64,000 nt of DNA from Herpomyces periplanetae. Taxonomy: Eukaryota; Ascomycota; Laboulbeniomycetes; Herpomycetales; Herpomycetaceae. Numbering within the stretch: the stretch's first letter is position 1; every line of letters begins with the position of its first letter. The stretch covers positions 119,951-183,950 of the forward strand of contig WMKJ01000011.1 in assembly GCA_009733715.1 (NCBI GenBank). Direction: 5' to 3'. This document shows positions 1 through 10,332 of the stretch, piece after piece. Made by a program: the position numbers and the translations under genes. The notes beneath the pieces are model-generated. The model searched no databases. It saw nothing but the letters and a program-made list of their open reading frames with translations, and was not told the origin of the DNA.

Positions 1-1196
1 ATATACTAGCATGGATGCACGCAACAGCAGTTACAGAACAAGAATTATTAACAAGTGTATTAATGGGAAATTTCGAATTACCTCCCAAAATGCTTAACCA
101 AAGTAACCATGAGCACATTCCACGGGTAAAATCTTTCCAAGGGGGCGCAGTCATTACCGGGTTAATCGATAAAATTTTAACGGGAACCTCAAAAATGTTG
201 CGACAAAGACTAGAACAAATCATCCTATGCAATCAAGATGCAGCTCAAACTCTTCAGATAACATCTTATTATAGTCTATTTATAGAAACCTTTAGCAAAC
301 TTGTAGGAAAGTCTTGTCAGTTTATCAAAGTATTGCAAACGTTGCACGATATGAGCAAATTACACCTCCAAACTTTGATTGAAGGGCAAATCAGTTTTTT
401 ATCAAATGAATCTTTAAAAGTCCCCGAAAAATTATCAATTCCGACCTCACATCAGTATATATTTACCCTAATTGGTACCATGGTTCACATGATTGATACA
501 ATACAAGATCAAACTACCAATCATTATACATGGATCCGAAGTACAATCAAGAATACAGTAACCATGTATACTGCAGCATGGTCGTTAATGTATCGTGAAT
601 TTCCCGATCCTCAAAGAAGCATTCTCGCCTTGAATTGTCTCGATCATCTTCACAAAACCCTCCGTTCCCATTCCCATAGTTTCCCCGAACTTCTCCCCCA
701 CTTCTCCCACCCTTTAGCCGATCTCCTCGCCGCGGCTCATCTTCGGTCCTCCGGCCTCTCCCCCCTCCTCCCCGCCGCACGTGACCCCTCCCGTTCCCGT
801 GACGCCGTTGTCCAGACGTGTGCTTCTCCAACGTCACGTGCCGCGCCCCGCCCCGTGCTCCTGCCCGTCACGAGACTGGAACGGGCTTTGCAATGTGGTG
901 ATTTGGTGATGATGGGGGAAAAATTCCGTAAATTTATCCGTTTACGACACTTTGAGGCTTTTCCCGAGGGAAAATTACTGTTAAATCAGCAGATTCGAAA
1001 CAATATTATTGATATGGCAAAACGTCTCTTCTACCAACACTTCAAGTCAATTGAATCCCTGATAAATGACCTTGATTCCTACATGGCAAGTGAACTTTCT
1101 ATACAATCTTCTACATCTTTAGTCGAACAAATCTTTTCCGTGACTTCGGATAATTTGCACAACCTAATGTTTGAAAATGATGATTCAACCCTCTAA
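1..1196 (+). CDS. COG6: Conserved oligomeric Golgi complex subunit 6, C-terminal part (5' end outside window)
   Basis: COG6 is a lobe-B subunit of the COG tether, which captures retrograde vesicles at the Golgi. The frame is open from base 3, and the residues before the first internal Met (I-L-A-W) fit the family's conserved L-x-W-L/M-H block, so the gene starts upstream and the ATG at 15 is not the start. About 397 residues are visible. They follow the order of animal COG6: the YSLFIETFSKLVG segment, the MSKLHLQTLIEG segment, and the C-terminal 'LLLNQQIRNNIIDMAKRLFY' region before the stop at 1194-1196. Codons in roughly 650-885 are abruptly C/G-rich and encode a Pro/Ala/Arg/Ser-rich stretch that still lines up with the loop before the last conserved helices. 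It converges on the BolA-like gene. The assignment comes from remembered family motifs, not a search. Confidence 0.8.
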   Translation, partial: ILAWMHATAVTEQELLTSVLMGNFELPPKMLNQSNHEHIPRVKSFQGGAVITGLIDKILTGTSKMLRQRLEQIILCNQDAAQTLQITSYYSLFIETFSKLVGKSCQFIKVLQTLHDMSKLHLQTLIEGQISFLSNESLKVPEKLSIPTSHQYIFTLIGTMVHMIDTIQDQTTNHYTWIRSTIKNTVTMYTAAWSLMYREFPDPQRSILALNCLDHLHKTLRSHSHSFPELLPHFSHPLADLLAAAHLRSSGLSPLLPAARDPSRSRDAVVQTCASPTSRAAPRPVLLPVTRLERALQCGDLVMMGEKFRKFIRLRHFEAFPEGKLLLNQQIRNNIIDMAKRLFYQHFKSIESLINDLDSYMASELSIQSSTSLVEQIFSVTSDNLHNLMFENDDSTL

Positions 1197-1425
1197 ATCT
1201 TCTCTATCCCTCTTTTCTTGAATTAAAATATCATCCCATTTAAATCTTGCCTTTCTAATCCATAGTTTCTCCATCCAAAATCCCCCCCCCCTTCACCCCT
1301 GGCTTAAAAAATATGTCGAAATATTCCCTTCCGTCAATTATTATCATGATCTATTAACCTTTAATGAGATCTTGCCTACCACCCTTCCTGGGTGCTAATT
1401 ATACACCAACAGTCTCTCGCCAACT

Positions 1426-1888
1426 TCACTTAAACGTCATGCTGGCATAGTTCTCCGACCGTTTAATCCGATCCCATTCAGCTGGTGTATAACATTTACT
1501 TGTCCATGCGTGAATCCGTGCTAGTTCAAAGTGTAGTAAAAAGTGAACCATTTCGTTGCGAGCTTGTGTGGTTTTATTTTCGAAAAACCCCGACACAATA
1601 ATACTCTCGAACATTCTTTCATTACCAACTATTTCTTCGTTAGCTACTAGTGTTAAAAATCCCTCTCTTCCCTTACTGCTAGCTAAATCCCTCACCTGTT
1701 AAGTCTACTATCGCCACATGACTAGCGTTTAACCCGATCAAAAGCTTATCTTTAAGATACTCCGCAGTTATCACATTGGGTAATATAGAGGAAAATTTAG
1801 GATCCAGAAAATACTCAACATTTTGTAAATCGATAATATCTCCAAATAACGTTAATCCATCTTGAGACGTGGTATTTTGAAGTGCCAT
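1426..1888 (-). CDS. BOL2: BolA-like protein (Fra2/BOLA2 type), two exons
   Basis: BolA2/Fra2 works with monothiol glutaredoxins to handle [2Fe-2S] clusters and signal iron status in the cytosol. I infer two exons, 1696-1888 and 1426-1628. The 67-nt intron (1629-1695) begins GTGAGG, has a GCTAAC branch site and ends AATAG. Splicing joins the two frames cleanly into 131 residues. The core matches BOLA2: ITAEYLKDKL, ASHVAIVDLT, then FESIIVSGFF, the E-L-A-R-I-H-A-W block (cluster-ligand His region) and YTPAEW. The invariant histidine of IHA is present. About 42 residues precede the BolA fold, more than in cytosolic BOLA2; they could be a targeting segment or a mispredicted start. The gene is convergent with COG6 and divergent from the NIF3 gene. 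Confidence 0.8.
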
Positions 1889-3051
1889 GATTTATCCCTG
1901 AGATAAAGTATCGTAGATAAAACAATGTATGATTCCAAGAGAGCATTAAACTGGGTGAAGCGCACCCTCGCTGCCCGCATAAACTGGCCGAACTGTCGAG
2001 TATTTATGGAATTGGATCCACTATGTAGAAGTAACATTTACGAGTACGTTGAACTTTACTGTTATTTGATCGGCAAAGGACAAGTACCACAGTACATGTG
2101 CAAGGGTAAATGACAAGCTGGGGAACGTGGTTCGTAGGATGGAAAATGTTAAATGAGCGTCTGATTGACCAACACCTGTCTAATGTCTATTACTCTCGCT
2201 TGTAAGCGCGTGCGTCCCCGCTCGTAAGCTTAGTGTGACCAGGCAGGCTTGAAAGGCAGCATATATCGGAATACAAGGATTCCATTAAAATAATAGTGAA
2301 CATTAATGGAGCAATCTAGCAAGTTGACAAGAGCAATGACAACTACGACTAAAGAATATGCACACCACTAGTCATGCCTGCATGCATAGACTGTTACCAT
2401 GGGGCAAATTCGTTAACGTGTACATGTGAAGCCGACCATGTAAGCCTCAAAGAATTTTTTCATACACTAAAGCCAGACCCTCGTCTTACACTGAGGAAGT
2501 AGTCATAATAGTTAATCATGTGGAAGGGGACCACATCATATCGTAGTGCAATGTTATATAAAAACTGTCCACATACGTTAAGTGTGACCAACTGGTCTAT
2601 AAAAATATCCCGTTACCTAAAGAGCCGTTGATCGTACAGCTAAGCCGTTTTCTCCAATGTCTTTATTAGGTTCCATTGCTGCGTAAGGCTTGTTGTTAAA
2701 ACTTCATTTAGTCAACCGCAATTCATCCATTAATTACTCGTAAGAATTTTTAACCCTATAAACCACCCGTACCCGTTCATTGACTCAAAATCTCAAAATA
2801 TGCACTAAATAACTGAACGAGAAAGAATCCTTCATTGCACAAACTTGGTAAATAGCAAGTTTTCATCCCGTTTAAAAATTGTAAAAAAAATTTCATCGTG
2901 AAATGTTCGCGTCTAAAACCCGGTTTACATAAGCACGCTCTTGACTCAGCCCCGGAAAAGCGTGTACCCGGTCCCAGTGTGGCGCAAAACCGGCATCCGA
3001 AGCGAAGCCAAAATGGAGATTTTGTCGAGTTCGCGGTGATCAAGGGAAAAC
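1889..3051. other. Intergenic region between BOL2 (-) and NIF3 (+)
   Basis: About 1.16 kb lies between two divergent genes and should hold both promoters. Short open frames occur on both strands (for example + 1925-2113 and - 2777-3043), but none resembles a family I know, has an intron-like boundary or a convincing start context. No repeat, tRNA or transposon signature was seen. Confidence 0.5.
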
Positions 3052-4556
3052 ATGGCGAGCAAGTTGGTTAAACGAAGCAGTGGTTTAGCCTTTAAACACG
3101 CTGTGGTTAGTGCTATGCAAAAATTGTAAGTGTTGATAAATGAAAATTCGTACGGTTGTCCTGTGAGTTTGTTCTTGATGTTAATTTCATGGTGTGCACG
3201 GTTAGATATCCCTTGGAATACGCAGATAAAAGTTGGGATAACGTTGGTCGTGAGTTAATTCTAGGCTAAATGGCATGTCTGTAATACGCTTATTGACGCT
3301 TTAGCGCAGTTTTGGTAGACAGTCAAATTAGCGTGAATGACAATAATGCGTCGCGCAAAGTATTGTTAACCATCGACCTTACCAGTTCCGTTACCGATGA
3401 AGCTATACAGGAAAACGTATCCATGATAATAGCATATCGTAAGTAGGGTGAATTGAGCAGTGTGTACGCGTGTGTAAACGAATGTGGAATGCGTTAACGA
3501 AAAATTTACTGGCGTGTGTATCACAGATCCGATTATCTTTCGAGGTCTTCGCCAATTATCATGGCAAAATCCCCAACAAGCGTCAATCATGCGTCTTGTC
3601 GCACGAGGTATTAGCGTACGTAGCTTTATATTATCGTGTAGCCTATGCATATGACGAATCTTCATTAACCCATAATTCTATACACACAGGTATACTGTCC
3701 CCATACAGCCGTTGATAATAGTCCTGGTGGCCTATGGGATTGGCTTGCCGATATAGTTACAGCACGCATTAAATTACCCGATTCTACACGATCTTCAACG
3801 CTAAATAAACCATCAACGTTAAACGCTCGTATATTAACCTTTCGTCTGGGACAGCCTAGCCCACACTCACTTTACCACACACTAGACTTGTAAGTACGCC
3901 CGTGTACGTACTGAATGATACCGTTAATCATAACAAGTTATGCTAACATGGAAGCAATTTGTAGGGCAGCCGAACCCCATGATCGTGAACACGTTAAGGG
4001 AGAATGTAATGAACGTAAAAGTGATCAATATGTTAACTTGGGTAAGTGGGCTAGCTACCTGATAAGCTAACAATCAAACTAATGCATTTACGCTCACGCT
4101 CACGCTCACTCTCACGTTCCTGTAATAGCCAGTTTGCGAATTATCCGTTTCAAACAGGGACAACCACTACACGAAATTCTCGAGCGCTTGTGCATAGGAC
4201 TCGGTCGTTATGCAGATGGATTCGCGCTAGCATTACCCGCTAATGCGACAAGTGTAGACACAGTTACAATTCATACCGTCAGCTTGTGCGCCGGCAGTGG
4301 AGGTAGTTTGTTAAGCACAACTCGTACAGATTTACTCGTCACTGGTGAAATGTCTCATCATGAAGCACTAGCGGCCGTAGAACGTAATTCGTGCGTCGTA
4401 ACCTTTTTTCACTCAAATACGGAACGCGGATACTTAAAGCATGTTTTACAAGCTCGTCTAACCCAAGCGCTTGCAAATTCGTACCATGATGAGCAATTCA
4501 GCGTTAACGTGAGCCGTACAGACAAAGATCCTTTCACAACGGTAACTCTTGAATGA
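3052..4556 (+). CDS. NIF3/DUF34-family protein, seven exons
   Basis: NIF3-family proteins are dinuclear-metal, toroidal hexameric enzymes of uncertain substrate, widespread from bacteria to man. Inferred exons are 3052-3125, 3206-3249, 3310-3438, 3527-3615, 3690-3889, 3965-4041 and 4129-4556. All introns have GT...AG ends (mostly GTAAGT or GTGAGT) and the phases agree, giving 346 residues. Diagnostic blocks appear in order: YPLEYADKSWDNVGLLV, VLLTIDLT, IIAYHPIIFRGLRQL (metal-ligand His), VYCPHTAVDNSPGGLWDWLAD (the second metal site H-T-A-x-D), and near the end SLCAGSGGS, TGEMSHHE and HSNTERGYL with its His and Glu ligands. The metal site therefore looks intact. The gene is convergent with MCM2 and has far more introns than its neighbours. 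Confidence 0.88.
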
Positions 4557-4632
4557 ATATCCCGACAGTCTTGAATGTAAAATACGCAAAGACTGCCAGA
4601 GCAGGTCTAACATAAAAATATCTCCTAATCAA

Positions 4633-7206
4633 CTAACGAACAACATTGGTAACCGGCTTTTCCATATGAGTATACTTTGCAAACGCTCGTACCAGAGCAC
4701 GTTTGCAACTTAGCTTCTGAGATCCAACAAAACTGTGCACAGCAACATTAATAGCGCGATCCATATCACTCGAGTTACAATATTCCGACAAACGCATTTT
4801 CGAAAACGCTTCACAGCAACGTATAATGGCTTCCAGATGCCGAATTGTTATGGGAAATGCACCTGTAATAAGACTTTCCCGTCGCATGTCTGAAAACAAT
4901 TTGGCTAGTTTATCCTGATCAATTTGATATAATTTGGGTCGACAATGCTCCCGTGCGAATAATATATACTTTCGAAGTAGCTGCTGAGGTATTATCATCT
5001 TATCCGATGAATTTGCCATCATGGGATCAACTGCTTTATCATCAAGATCTGTAGATGAGGATACTATTTCAGATCCCTCCTCATGAGCACGATTGTGACT
5101 ATCAACCACAAATCTTGCAAGTCTCTCATCTTCTTCAGGTACAATAGTATCGCGAACAACACATAATATGTCAAACCGACTCAGAATTGGTTCAGTAAGT
5201 TCAACATTTTGACTAAACGGTAACGTACTATTATACCGCCCACCGATAGGATTTGCTGCGGCCACAATTGAACATCTGGCATGAAGTGTAGTAACGATTC
5301 CTGCTTTACTTATAGAAATAGTCTGCTGCTCCATAGCTTCGTGGATACTAGTTCTATCCTTATCGTTCATTTTGTCGAATTCATCAATTAAACATGTTCC
5401 TCGATCCGCTAAAACCAAGGCCCCTCCTTCTAGTGTCCATTCACCCGTTAAAACATCCTTGCGTACACTTGCAGTTAATCCTACAGCTGATGCTCCTTGA
5501 CCCGTAGCGAATACGGCACGATGAGCCGTTTGTTCAGCATATTTTAGAAATTGGGATTTTGCTGTTCCAGGATCACCAAGCAATAATACATTAATATCCC
5601 CACGAATAGAGTGTTTTCCCTGTGCTTCTTTGCCAACTCCACCGAATAAACTTAATGCAATCGCTACCTTAATATCATCGTGCCCGTAAATACTCGGTGC
5701 AATAGAAGCAACAATTCGATCAATGATACGAGGATCTTTGGAAAGTCGATGGATTTGACGTTCATCTTCTTCCGTAAGACGAAAACCTTCCATCTCCTCA
5801 TGTGATTTAATGATAAAATTGGCTTCAAGTACAGTCGCAAATACGGGAAATCCACTTTTAGTATTTAACGATGCGTCATAATTATTTCGATAAATCCCCG
5901 TAACATCAATGGCATCCCCTGGTTTCGCACTATCAATTAAATCCCATAGTAAAATAATCTCACGATGACGAGGTAAACGTCCCGCGGGTACACTACCGGG
6001 AGATTCCTGGAGCGTCATCTTTTGATAGTTTCGATAAACGGTCTTTTCCGAGTTAAGCGTAAACGGCCCACGTTTTTGACAATTTTGACAATAAGTTAAC
6101 TTAACCTCAACGTTGGATTCTTGATGAAAGGGTCCCAGCGTAACTCCACAATGAGTACAGTCAAACTTGACAAACTTAAGTTGCGGGAATACGCCTGTTC
6201 GACGAGTAACTACTCCGCTAACGCGTACAAGACAGTTAAGGTGAGATTGTCGAAGTTGCCGTAGCGTATAGCGAACGGGAAGATCGGTAATTCGAACGTG
6301 AATCTCCGAGTGTATACGTTCATAATCAGGATAATGTAACAGAGTAACTTCCATGGCCACACGATCAAAAATTTTAAGAATCTCCGTCGGTACATTCGCC
6401 AGAAAGTAGGCAAGCGTAGCTTTACTTTCGGTTAAATGATCAAATGAAACTTCAAGTGATTCCGCATTTACTTCTCCGAGTATACGAATCCGTGTGCCGT
6501 ACACTGATATCCCATTTTCATCCGTATACTCCGTAAGAAAAGAGCGGAATTCGCGCGCAATGGTACGATAAACTGCGCCTTGGTTAACCCAATCGATAAC
6601 ATTAGTAGCCTTAATATCTTGTAAACCTTCCAGCGTAAGTTCCTCCTTAAGAATGTCCTGTTCATCCAACGAGATAGCGTCATTATCAGCTTCTTCATCG
6701 TATAAATGCCTTTTACGACGTCCCAAGTTGGTAGCATCAAATTTACCCGTCAAATCATTCTCATCCTCCTGAAATATCGTAGGTAAACGACTGAAACGCG
6801 CCAAATCACGATCACGACGATTAAGTTTAGCCTCTAGGGCCCTACGTTCACGCGGATGCAAAGCTTCATATTCCCCTTCATCGTCAATATCCTGGGCATC
6901 GTAAACATCATCTTCCGCATTATGCGTGTAATCCTGTTCAAAATTTTCTGCGAATAAATCAATTCCAGCTTCATCTTCCACTTGTTCATCCAAATCATCA
7001 ATTTCATTAATTATTTCATCATCCGAAAGATTTTCCCCATCATCGTGAAAATCATCAGCGAATCTCGGTTGTAGTGGAGGTGATGAAGCCGGGGGACTAG
7101 AACGAAGTCCTATAGATGATGACGTAAGTTGATCATCAATATCACTATTAACCGATACACGCCCACGCTTCCGGCTAGATTGGACCCTAATCGGTGAAGA
7201 ACTCAT
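4633..7206 (-). CDS. MCM2: DNA replication licensing factor Mcm2
   Basis: This is a subunit of the hexameric MCM2-7 replicative helicase loaded at origins. A single exon encodes 857 residues, close to the size of fungal Mcm2. In order: an acidic/serine-rich N-terminal tail (about 1-130) of the kind that binds histones and is phosphorylated by Dbf4-dependent kinase; the family zinc finger with Cys at about 350, 353, 373 and 376; Walker A GDPGTAKS at 544-551; Walker B LIDEFD at 606-611; and the arginine-finger motif SRFD at about 676-679. Winged-helix residues follow to the end. The start is the first ATG of the frame, and the tail resembles known Mcm2 N-termini. The divergent promoter shared with the UBR7-like gene carries an MBF/E2F-like site. 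Confidence 0.97.
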   Translation of the reverse strand: MSSSPIRVQSSRKRGRVSVNSDIDDQLTSSSIGLRSSPPASSPPLQPRFADDFHDDGENLSDDEIINEIDDLDEQVEDEAGIDLFAENFEQDYTHNAEDDVYDAQDIDDEGEYEALHPRERRALEAKLNRRDRDLARFSRLPTIFQEDENDLTGKFDATNLGRRKRHLYDEEADNDAISLDEQDILKEELTLEGLQDIKATNVIDWVNQGAVYRTIAREFRSFLTEYTDENGISVYGTRIRILGEVNAESLEVSFDHLTESKATLAYFLANVPTEILKIFDRVAMEVTLLHYPDYERIHSEIHVRITDLPVRYTLRQLRQSHLNCLVRVSGVVTRRTGVFPQLKFVKFDCTHCGVTLGPFHQESNVEVKLTYCQNCQKRGPFTLNSEKTVYRNYQKMTLQESPGSVPAGRLPRHREIILLWDLIDSAKPGDAIDVTGIYRNNYDASLNTKSGFPVFATVLEANFIIKSHEEMEGFRLTEEDERQIHRLSKDPRIIDRIVASIAPSIYGHDDIKVAIALSLFGGVGKEAQGKHSIRGDINVLLLGDPGTAKSQFLKYAEQTAHRAVFATGQGASAVGLTASVRKDVLTGEWTLEGGALVLADRGTCLIDEFDKMNDKDRTSIHEAMEQQTISISKAGIVTTLHARCSIVAAANPIGGRYNSTLPFSQNVELTEPILSRFDILCVVRDTIVPEEDERLARFVVDSHNRAHEEGSEIVSSSTDLDDKAVDPMMANSSDKMIIPQQLLRKYILFAREHCRPKLYQIDQDKLAKLFSDMRRESLITGAFPITIRHLEAIIRCCEAFSKMRLSEYCNSSDMDRAINVAVHSFVGSQKLSCKRALVRAFAKYTHMEKPVTNVVR

Positions 7207-7299
7207 GATAAATTAATCTTGCTAATTGATCAATTTCTCTTCTTCAACATCACCGCGTCAAAATTTGACTGCGATCACGCTTCTCCGGTCACGTTGGAC

Positions 7300-7305
7300 C
7301 ACGTG
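7300..7305. promoter_or_regulatory. CACGTG palindrome in the MCM2/UBR7 divergent promoter
   Basis: A CACGTG E-box core (context CCACGTGATG) is present, of the type bound by Cbf1/bHLH proteins. The same hexamer recurs in many intergenic spacers of this window, suggesting a common promoter element; the binding protein is unknown. Confidence 0.35.
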
Positions 7306-7360
7306 ATGCATCTCTCGGATGTTTATTAGTGCGCTTCCGTGGGGTGTGGCGCGGCGCTGG

Positions 7361-7370
7361 AAACGCGAAA
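7361..7370. promoter_or_regulatory. MBF/E2F-like element in the MCM2 promoter
   Basis: The sequence AAACGCGAAA (TTTCGCGTTT on the MCM2 strand) lies about 155 nt upstream of the MCM2 start codon. It resembles the ACGCG core bound by MBF-type G1/S regulators and the E2F consensus. MCM genes are classic targets of such factors in yeasts and animals. Binding is inferred. Confidence 0.4.
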
Positions 7371-7471
7371 GTTGATTTGATGATAAATTTGCCGATGAAC
7401 GTTCAAGGGGGATAAGAGAACCACTGTATGAATTGGTTAATGGTTATATCAAGTACAATTAAAAATCCAAA

Positions 7472-9051
7472 ATGAGTTCACACGTATCTCAGGATGCGCA
7501 GACTGCGGAAGAGTGAGCCACAGAATCATGGTTGATTAAATGGCCCCATTGCTAACAATGAGTTTGTACACGCGATCGTGAATTTTCCTTGCTAGGTTTA
7601 TAGAAAATCAGTTACGTTTGGAATCTGATGCCCATCAAGCATTGCCGTATGTAAGTTAACATGCATATTTTCGAACGTTCGATAGTGGATTTTGATTTTT
7701 GGGGTGAATGACGACTAATTTAAGAGTGAATTACGCGTGTATGAAAACATTACAGCAATTCGATACTTGTACAAGACCTTTGGGAAGATTACGACAGTTG
7801 CTTTTTTCTTGTTTAACGTGCAATCCCCCTCAGGAAAATGAATTCCCAAATTATAGAGCTGCTGGAGTATGCTATTCCTGTTCAATATCATGTCATGGTG
7901 ATCATGACTTGGTTGAACTATTTACAAAGCGAGATTTCGTATGTGACTGTGGAACAACTAGATTTCCCACAACAGCAGTGTGTACATTGCAAATTAATCC
8001 CGACTCTGGCTTGAAAGGTGGCGTTCATTCAATTGAACCGTGCGCAGCAAATGCGTATAACAAAAATTTCCGAAATCGATTTTGTCAGTGCGATGAACAG
8101 TATGATCCATCGAGTAAGCATAGCACGATGTTTCAATGTTTAGGATTGTCAGGAGGATGTGGAGAAGATTGGTGGCATGCAGATTGTATTATGGGAAAAC
8201 GAAATATCGAAAAATCATCAAATCATAATGGTTTCAATGAAGTTGGATTACCCACCGGGTTTCCTGATGAAGACGAATTTGAATCATTTATTTGTTACCG
8301 GTGTATTGAAGCAAATCCATGGATTAAATGTTACGCAGCTGCTCAAGGCTTCATTCGTGTTAAGTTATGCGCTGCAAAAAATACTCAGGTGGTGAATGTC
8401 GATCCTAGTATGGAGGATGAAAGGGAAAAATCATCCCAGCATGTTTCACGTTCATCATTTAAAAGGCGCTTATCCCAAGTTGATACAGATGACAAAATTG
8501 AATCACCAGAACCATTAAAGAAACGAACAAGTCAATTATCAAATAATGTTAAACGTGAAGATTGCCGTCGATATCAATTGGAGCAGGGTAAAGACTTTTT
8601 GGATATCTGCAAAGAGCAATTTTCCCTTTTTTTGAAACGGGATTTTCGTGATCAGTTTTGTAAATGTTGTGAATGTTTTCCATATCTTCAGGCAAACCGA
8701 ATATTGCTTGAAGATATTGAAATCTACGAACCCCCCTTGTCAGATGATGAAGATAGTGAAGGTCGTAGTAGATCTCAAAGTTTGCTTGATTTGGGAGAAG
8801 CCGCATTAAGCAACGTTGATCGAGTACGCGCCATAGAAGGTGTTATGGCATATAATCATGTTAAAGAAAAGGTTAAAGCTTTCTTACAACCATTCGCCGA
8901 TAGTGGAACGCCCGTTAGCGCTGAGGATATTAAAGCCTATTTCGAACGGTTACGCGGAGATCGTGAAAACATGTTAACAGCTGCAAGGATGGCTGGTTCA
9001 AATTCTGCGGACAATACGGAAAAGTATCGTCGTGAAGGAGAGGGGTACTGA
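7472..9051 (+). CDS. UBR-box and PHD-finger E3 ubiquitin ligase, UBR7/Mlo2 type
   Basis: UBR7/Mlo2 proteins combine a UBR box with an atypical PHD finger; the human protein ubiquitinates histone H2B. Inferred exons are 7472-7512, 7596-7650 and 7756-9051, total 463 residues. The first two encode a short leader and the helix 'FIENQLRLESDAHQALPY' typical of fungal homologues, which joins in phase to QFDTCTRPLG. The ATG at 7708 would skip these. The UBR box runs from CTRPLG through CLTC, VCYSC, CHGDHDLVEL and CDCGT. The PHD region has FCQC, MFQCLG, CGEDWWHADC and ICYRC. A basic, probably disordered linker follows (about 230-290), then a conserved C-terminal part including 'GVMAYNHVKEKVKAFLQPFA'. 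It is divergent from MCM2. Confidence 0.88.
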
Positions 9052-9217
9052 GGGGCGATGCGAACTATACATTTGAACAGCTGGGCGGCCAGTAACGATA
9101 AACATTAAACATTTGGCTTGAACTTGTTTCACCTTTCTTTTTGCTTGCTCAATACTTTATCAGCTGGTATCCTCTCCTGCTTCTTTCATTGTGTCTTTCG
9201 CGCATTGAAGTATCATA

Positions 9218-10171
9218 ATGATTATCGTTGGATTAACCGGATCTATCGCCACGGGTAAATCTACCGTAGCAAAGTTATTGCAAAATTCACCTTATTTCAT
9301 TCCTGTAATCGATGCTGATCAAATTAGTCGAGATGTAGTTCGTCCAGGATGTCCTGCATATCGACAAATCATTCGGACTTTTGCCTCTGATACTCCCGAC
9401 CTATTATCACCGTCAGGCTCGGGTGATCCATTTATCAATCGAGATGCTCTTGGAAAACGTGTATTTGGAAATGATCCTGCAGCAGTGATTGCTCGTCAAA
9501 AGTTAAACTCAATCGTACATCCTGCTGTACGGCGCGCTATTCGTGGGAGAATTCTACGTGAATTTTTCTCGGGTTCATGGTGTGTTGTTCTTGATATTCC
9601 TCTATTATACGAACCCGCCGGTTTCTGGTTTCGCACTTTTGTATGCAGCAGTATTGTCGTGGTTGGTGTTAGCGACGCTAAAATTCAACTGGAACGGTTA
9701 ATGAATCGGAATAACCAATTAACGCGTACAGATGCTATTGATCGCATCAAGTCGCAAACTCAAATTCAAGAAAAAATGTCTTGGGCAAAACTGCGTGGTG
9801 AACCTTGGGGTTTTGTTATACTAAACGATATTGACGATGCTCGTTTTTCTCAAAATCACCCGCAAACTGCTTCGTCCCATGCGTGTAAACTTGATGATCA
9901 AGTATCTCGTATCATTTCCATTTTGCGGAGCTGTGAACCCCCTTATCGATCTCGTCTTCTCTTGTACTGTCCGCCATTAGCTTGTTTGGCCGCTGCAAAA
10001 TCCATGTGGACAAATGCTCAGTTACACTGGCAATGGGCTCGCAAGCAATTTATAACGAAGAACACAACATCAATTCCTTCAAATTTACGTATACCAGGGG
10101 AAAATTTGCTTTTAAGCATGATTAAACAACCACGATTCACCGTGCGATTGTTCTTGAAGCCTGCTTATTGA
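9218..10171 (+). CDS. CAB5: Dephospho-CoA kinase
   Basis: It catalyses the last step of coenzyme A synthesis, ATP-dependent phosphorylation of the 3'-OH of dephospho-CoA. The P-loop GLTGSIATGKST is at residues 5-16. It is followed by DADQISRDVVRPG (substrate-binding Asp), IVHPAVRRAI, VLDIPLLYE, and the lid region with Q-L-x-R-L-M-x-R-N and I-x-x-Q. At 317 residues it is longer than the roughly 240-residue yeast enzyme. The last 80 or so residues (from about 235, SCEPPYRSRLLLYCP onward) have no counterpart I recognise and include a hydrophobic patch. It lies 166 nt downstream of the UBR7-like gene on the same strand and converges on the serine-rich gene. Confidence 0.92.
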   Translation: MIIVGLTGSIATGKSTVAKLLQNSPYFIPVIDADQISRDVVRPGCPAYRQIIRTFASDTPDLLSPSGSGDPFINRDALGKRVFGNDPAAVIARQKLNSIVHPAVRRAIRGRILREFFSGSWCVVLDIPLLYEPAGFWFRTFVCSSIVVVGVSDAKIQLERLMNRNNQLTRTDAIDRIKSQTQIQEKMSWAKLRGEPWGFVILNDIDDARFSQNHPQTASSHACKLDDQVSRIISILRSCEPPYRSRLLLYCPPLACLAAAKSMWTNAQLHWQWARKQFITKNTTSIPSNLRIPGENLLLSMIKQPRFTVRLFLKPAY

Positions 10172-10332
10172 CGAAGAAACCATGTGTCCATGAACATGTA
10201 AAATTTTATGCTTGAAAGCTTAGTTAAACAGACAGTCGGCCTGTAAACCAAATTGTTTCGTTCATAAATATATTCCTCCGCTAATAGTAAGTAGTGCTAT
10301 TGTTAAAGTAGAGCCATTTAACTCAAATCATT

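Noticed and set aside
1925-2113. 62-codon plus-strand frame upstream of BOL2
   Set aside because: Overlaps an open frame on the opposite strand, has no recognisable motif or splice signals, and lies in a promoter interval.
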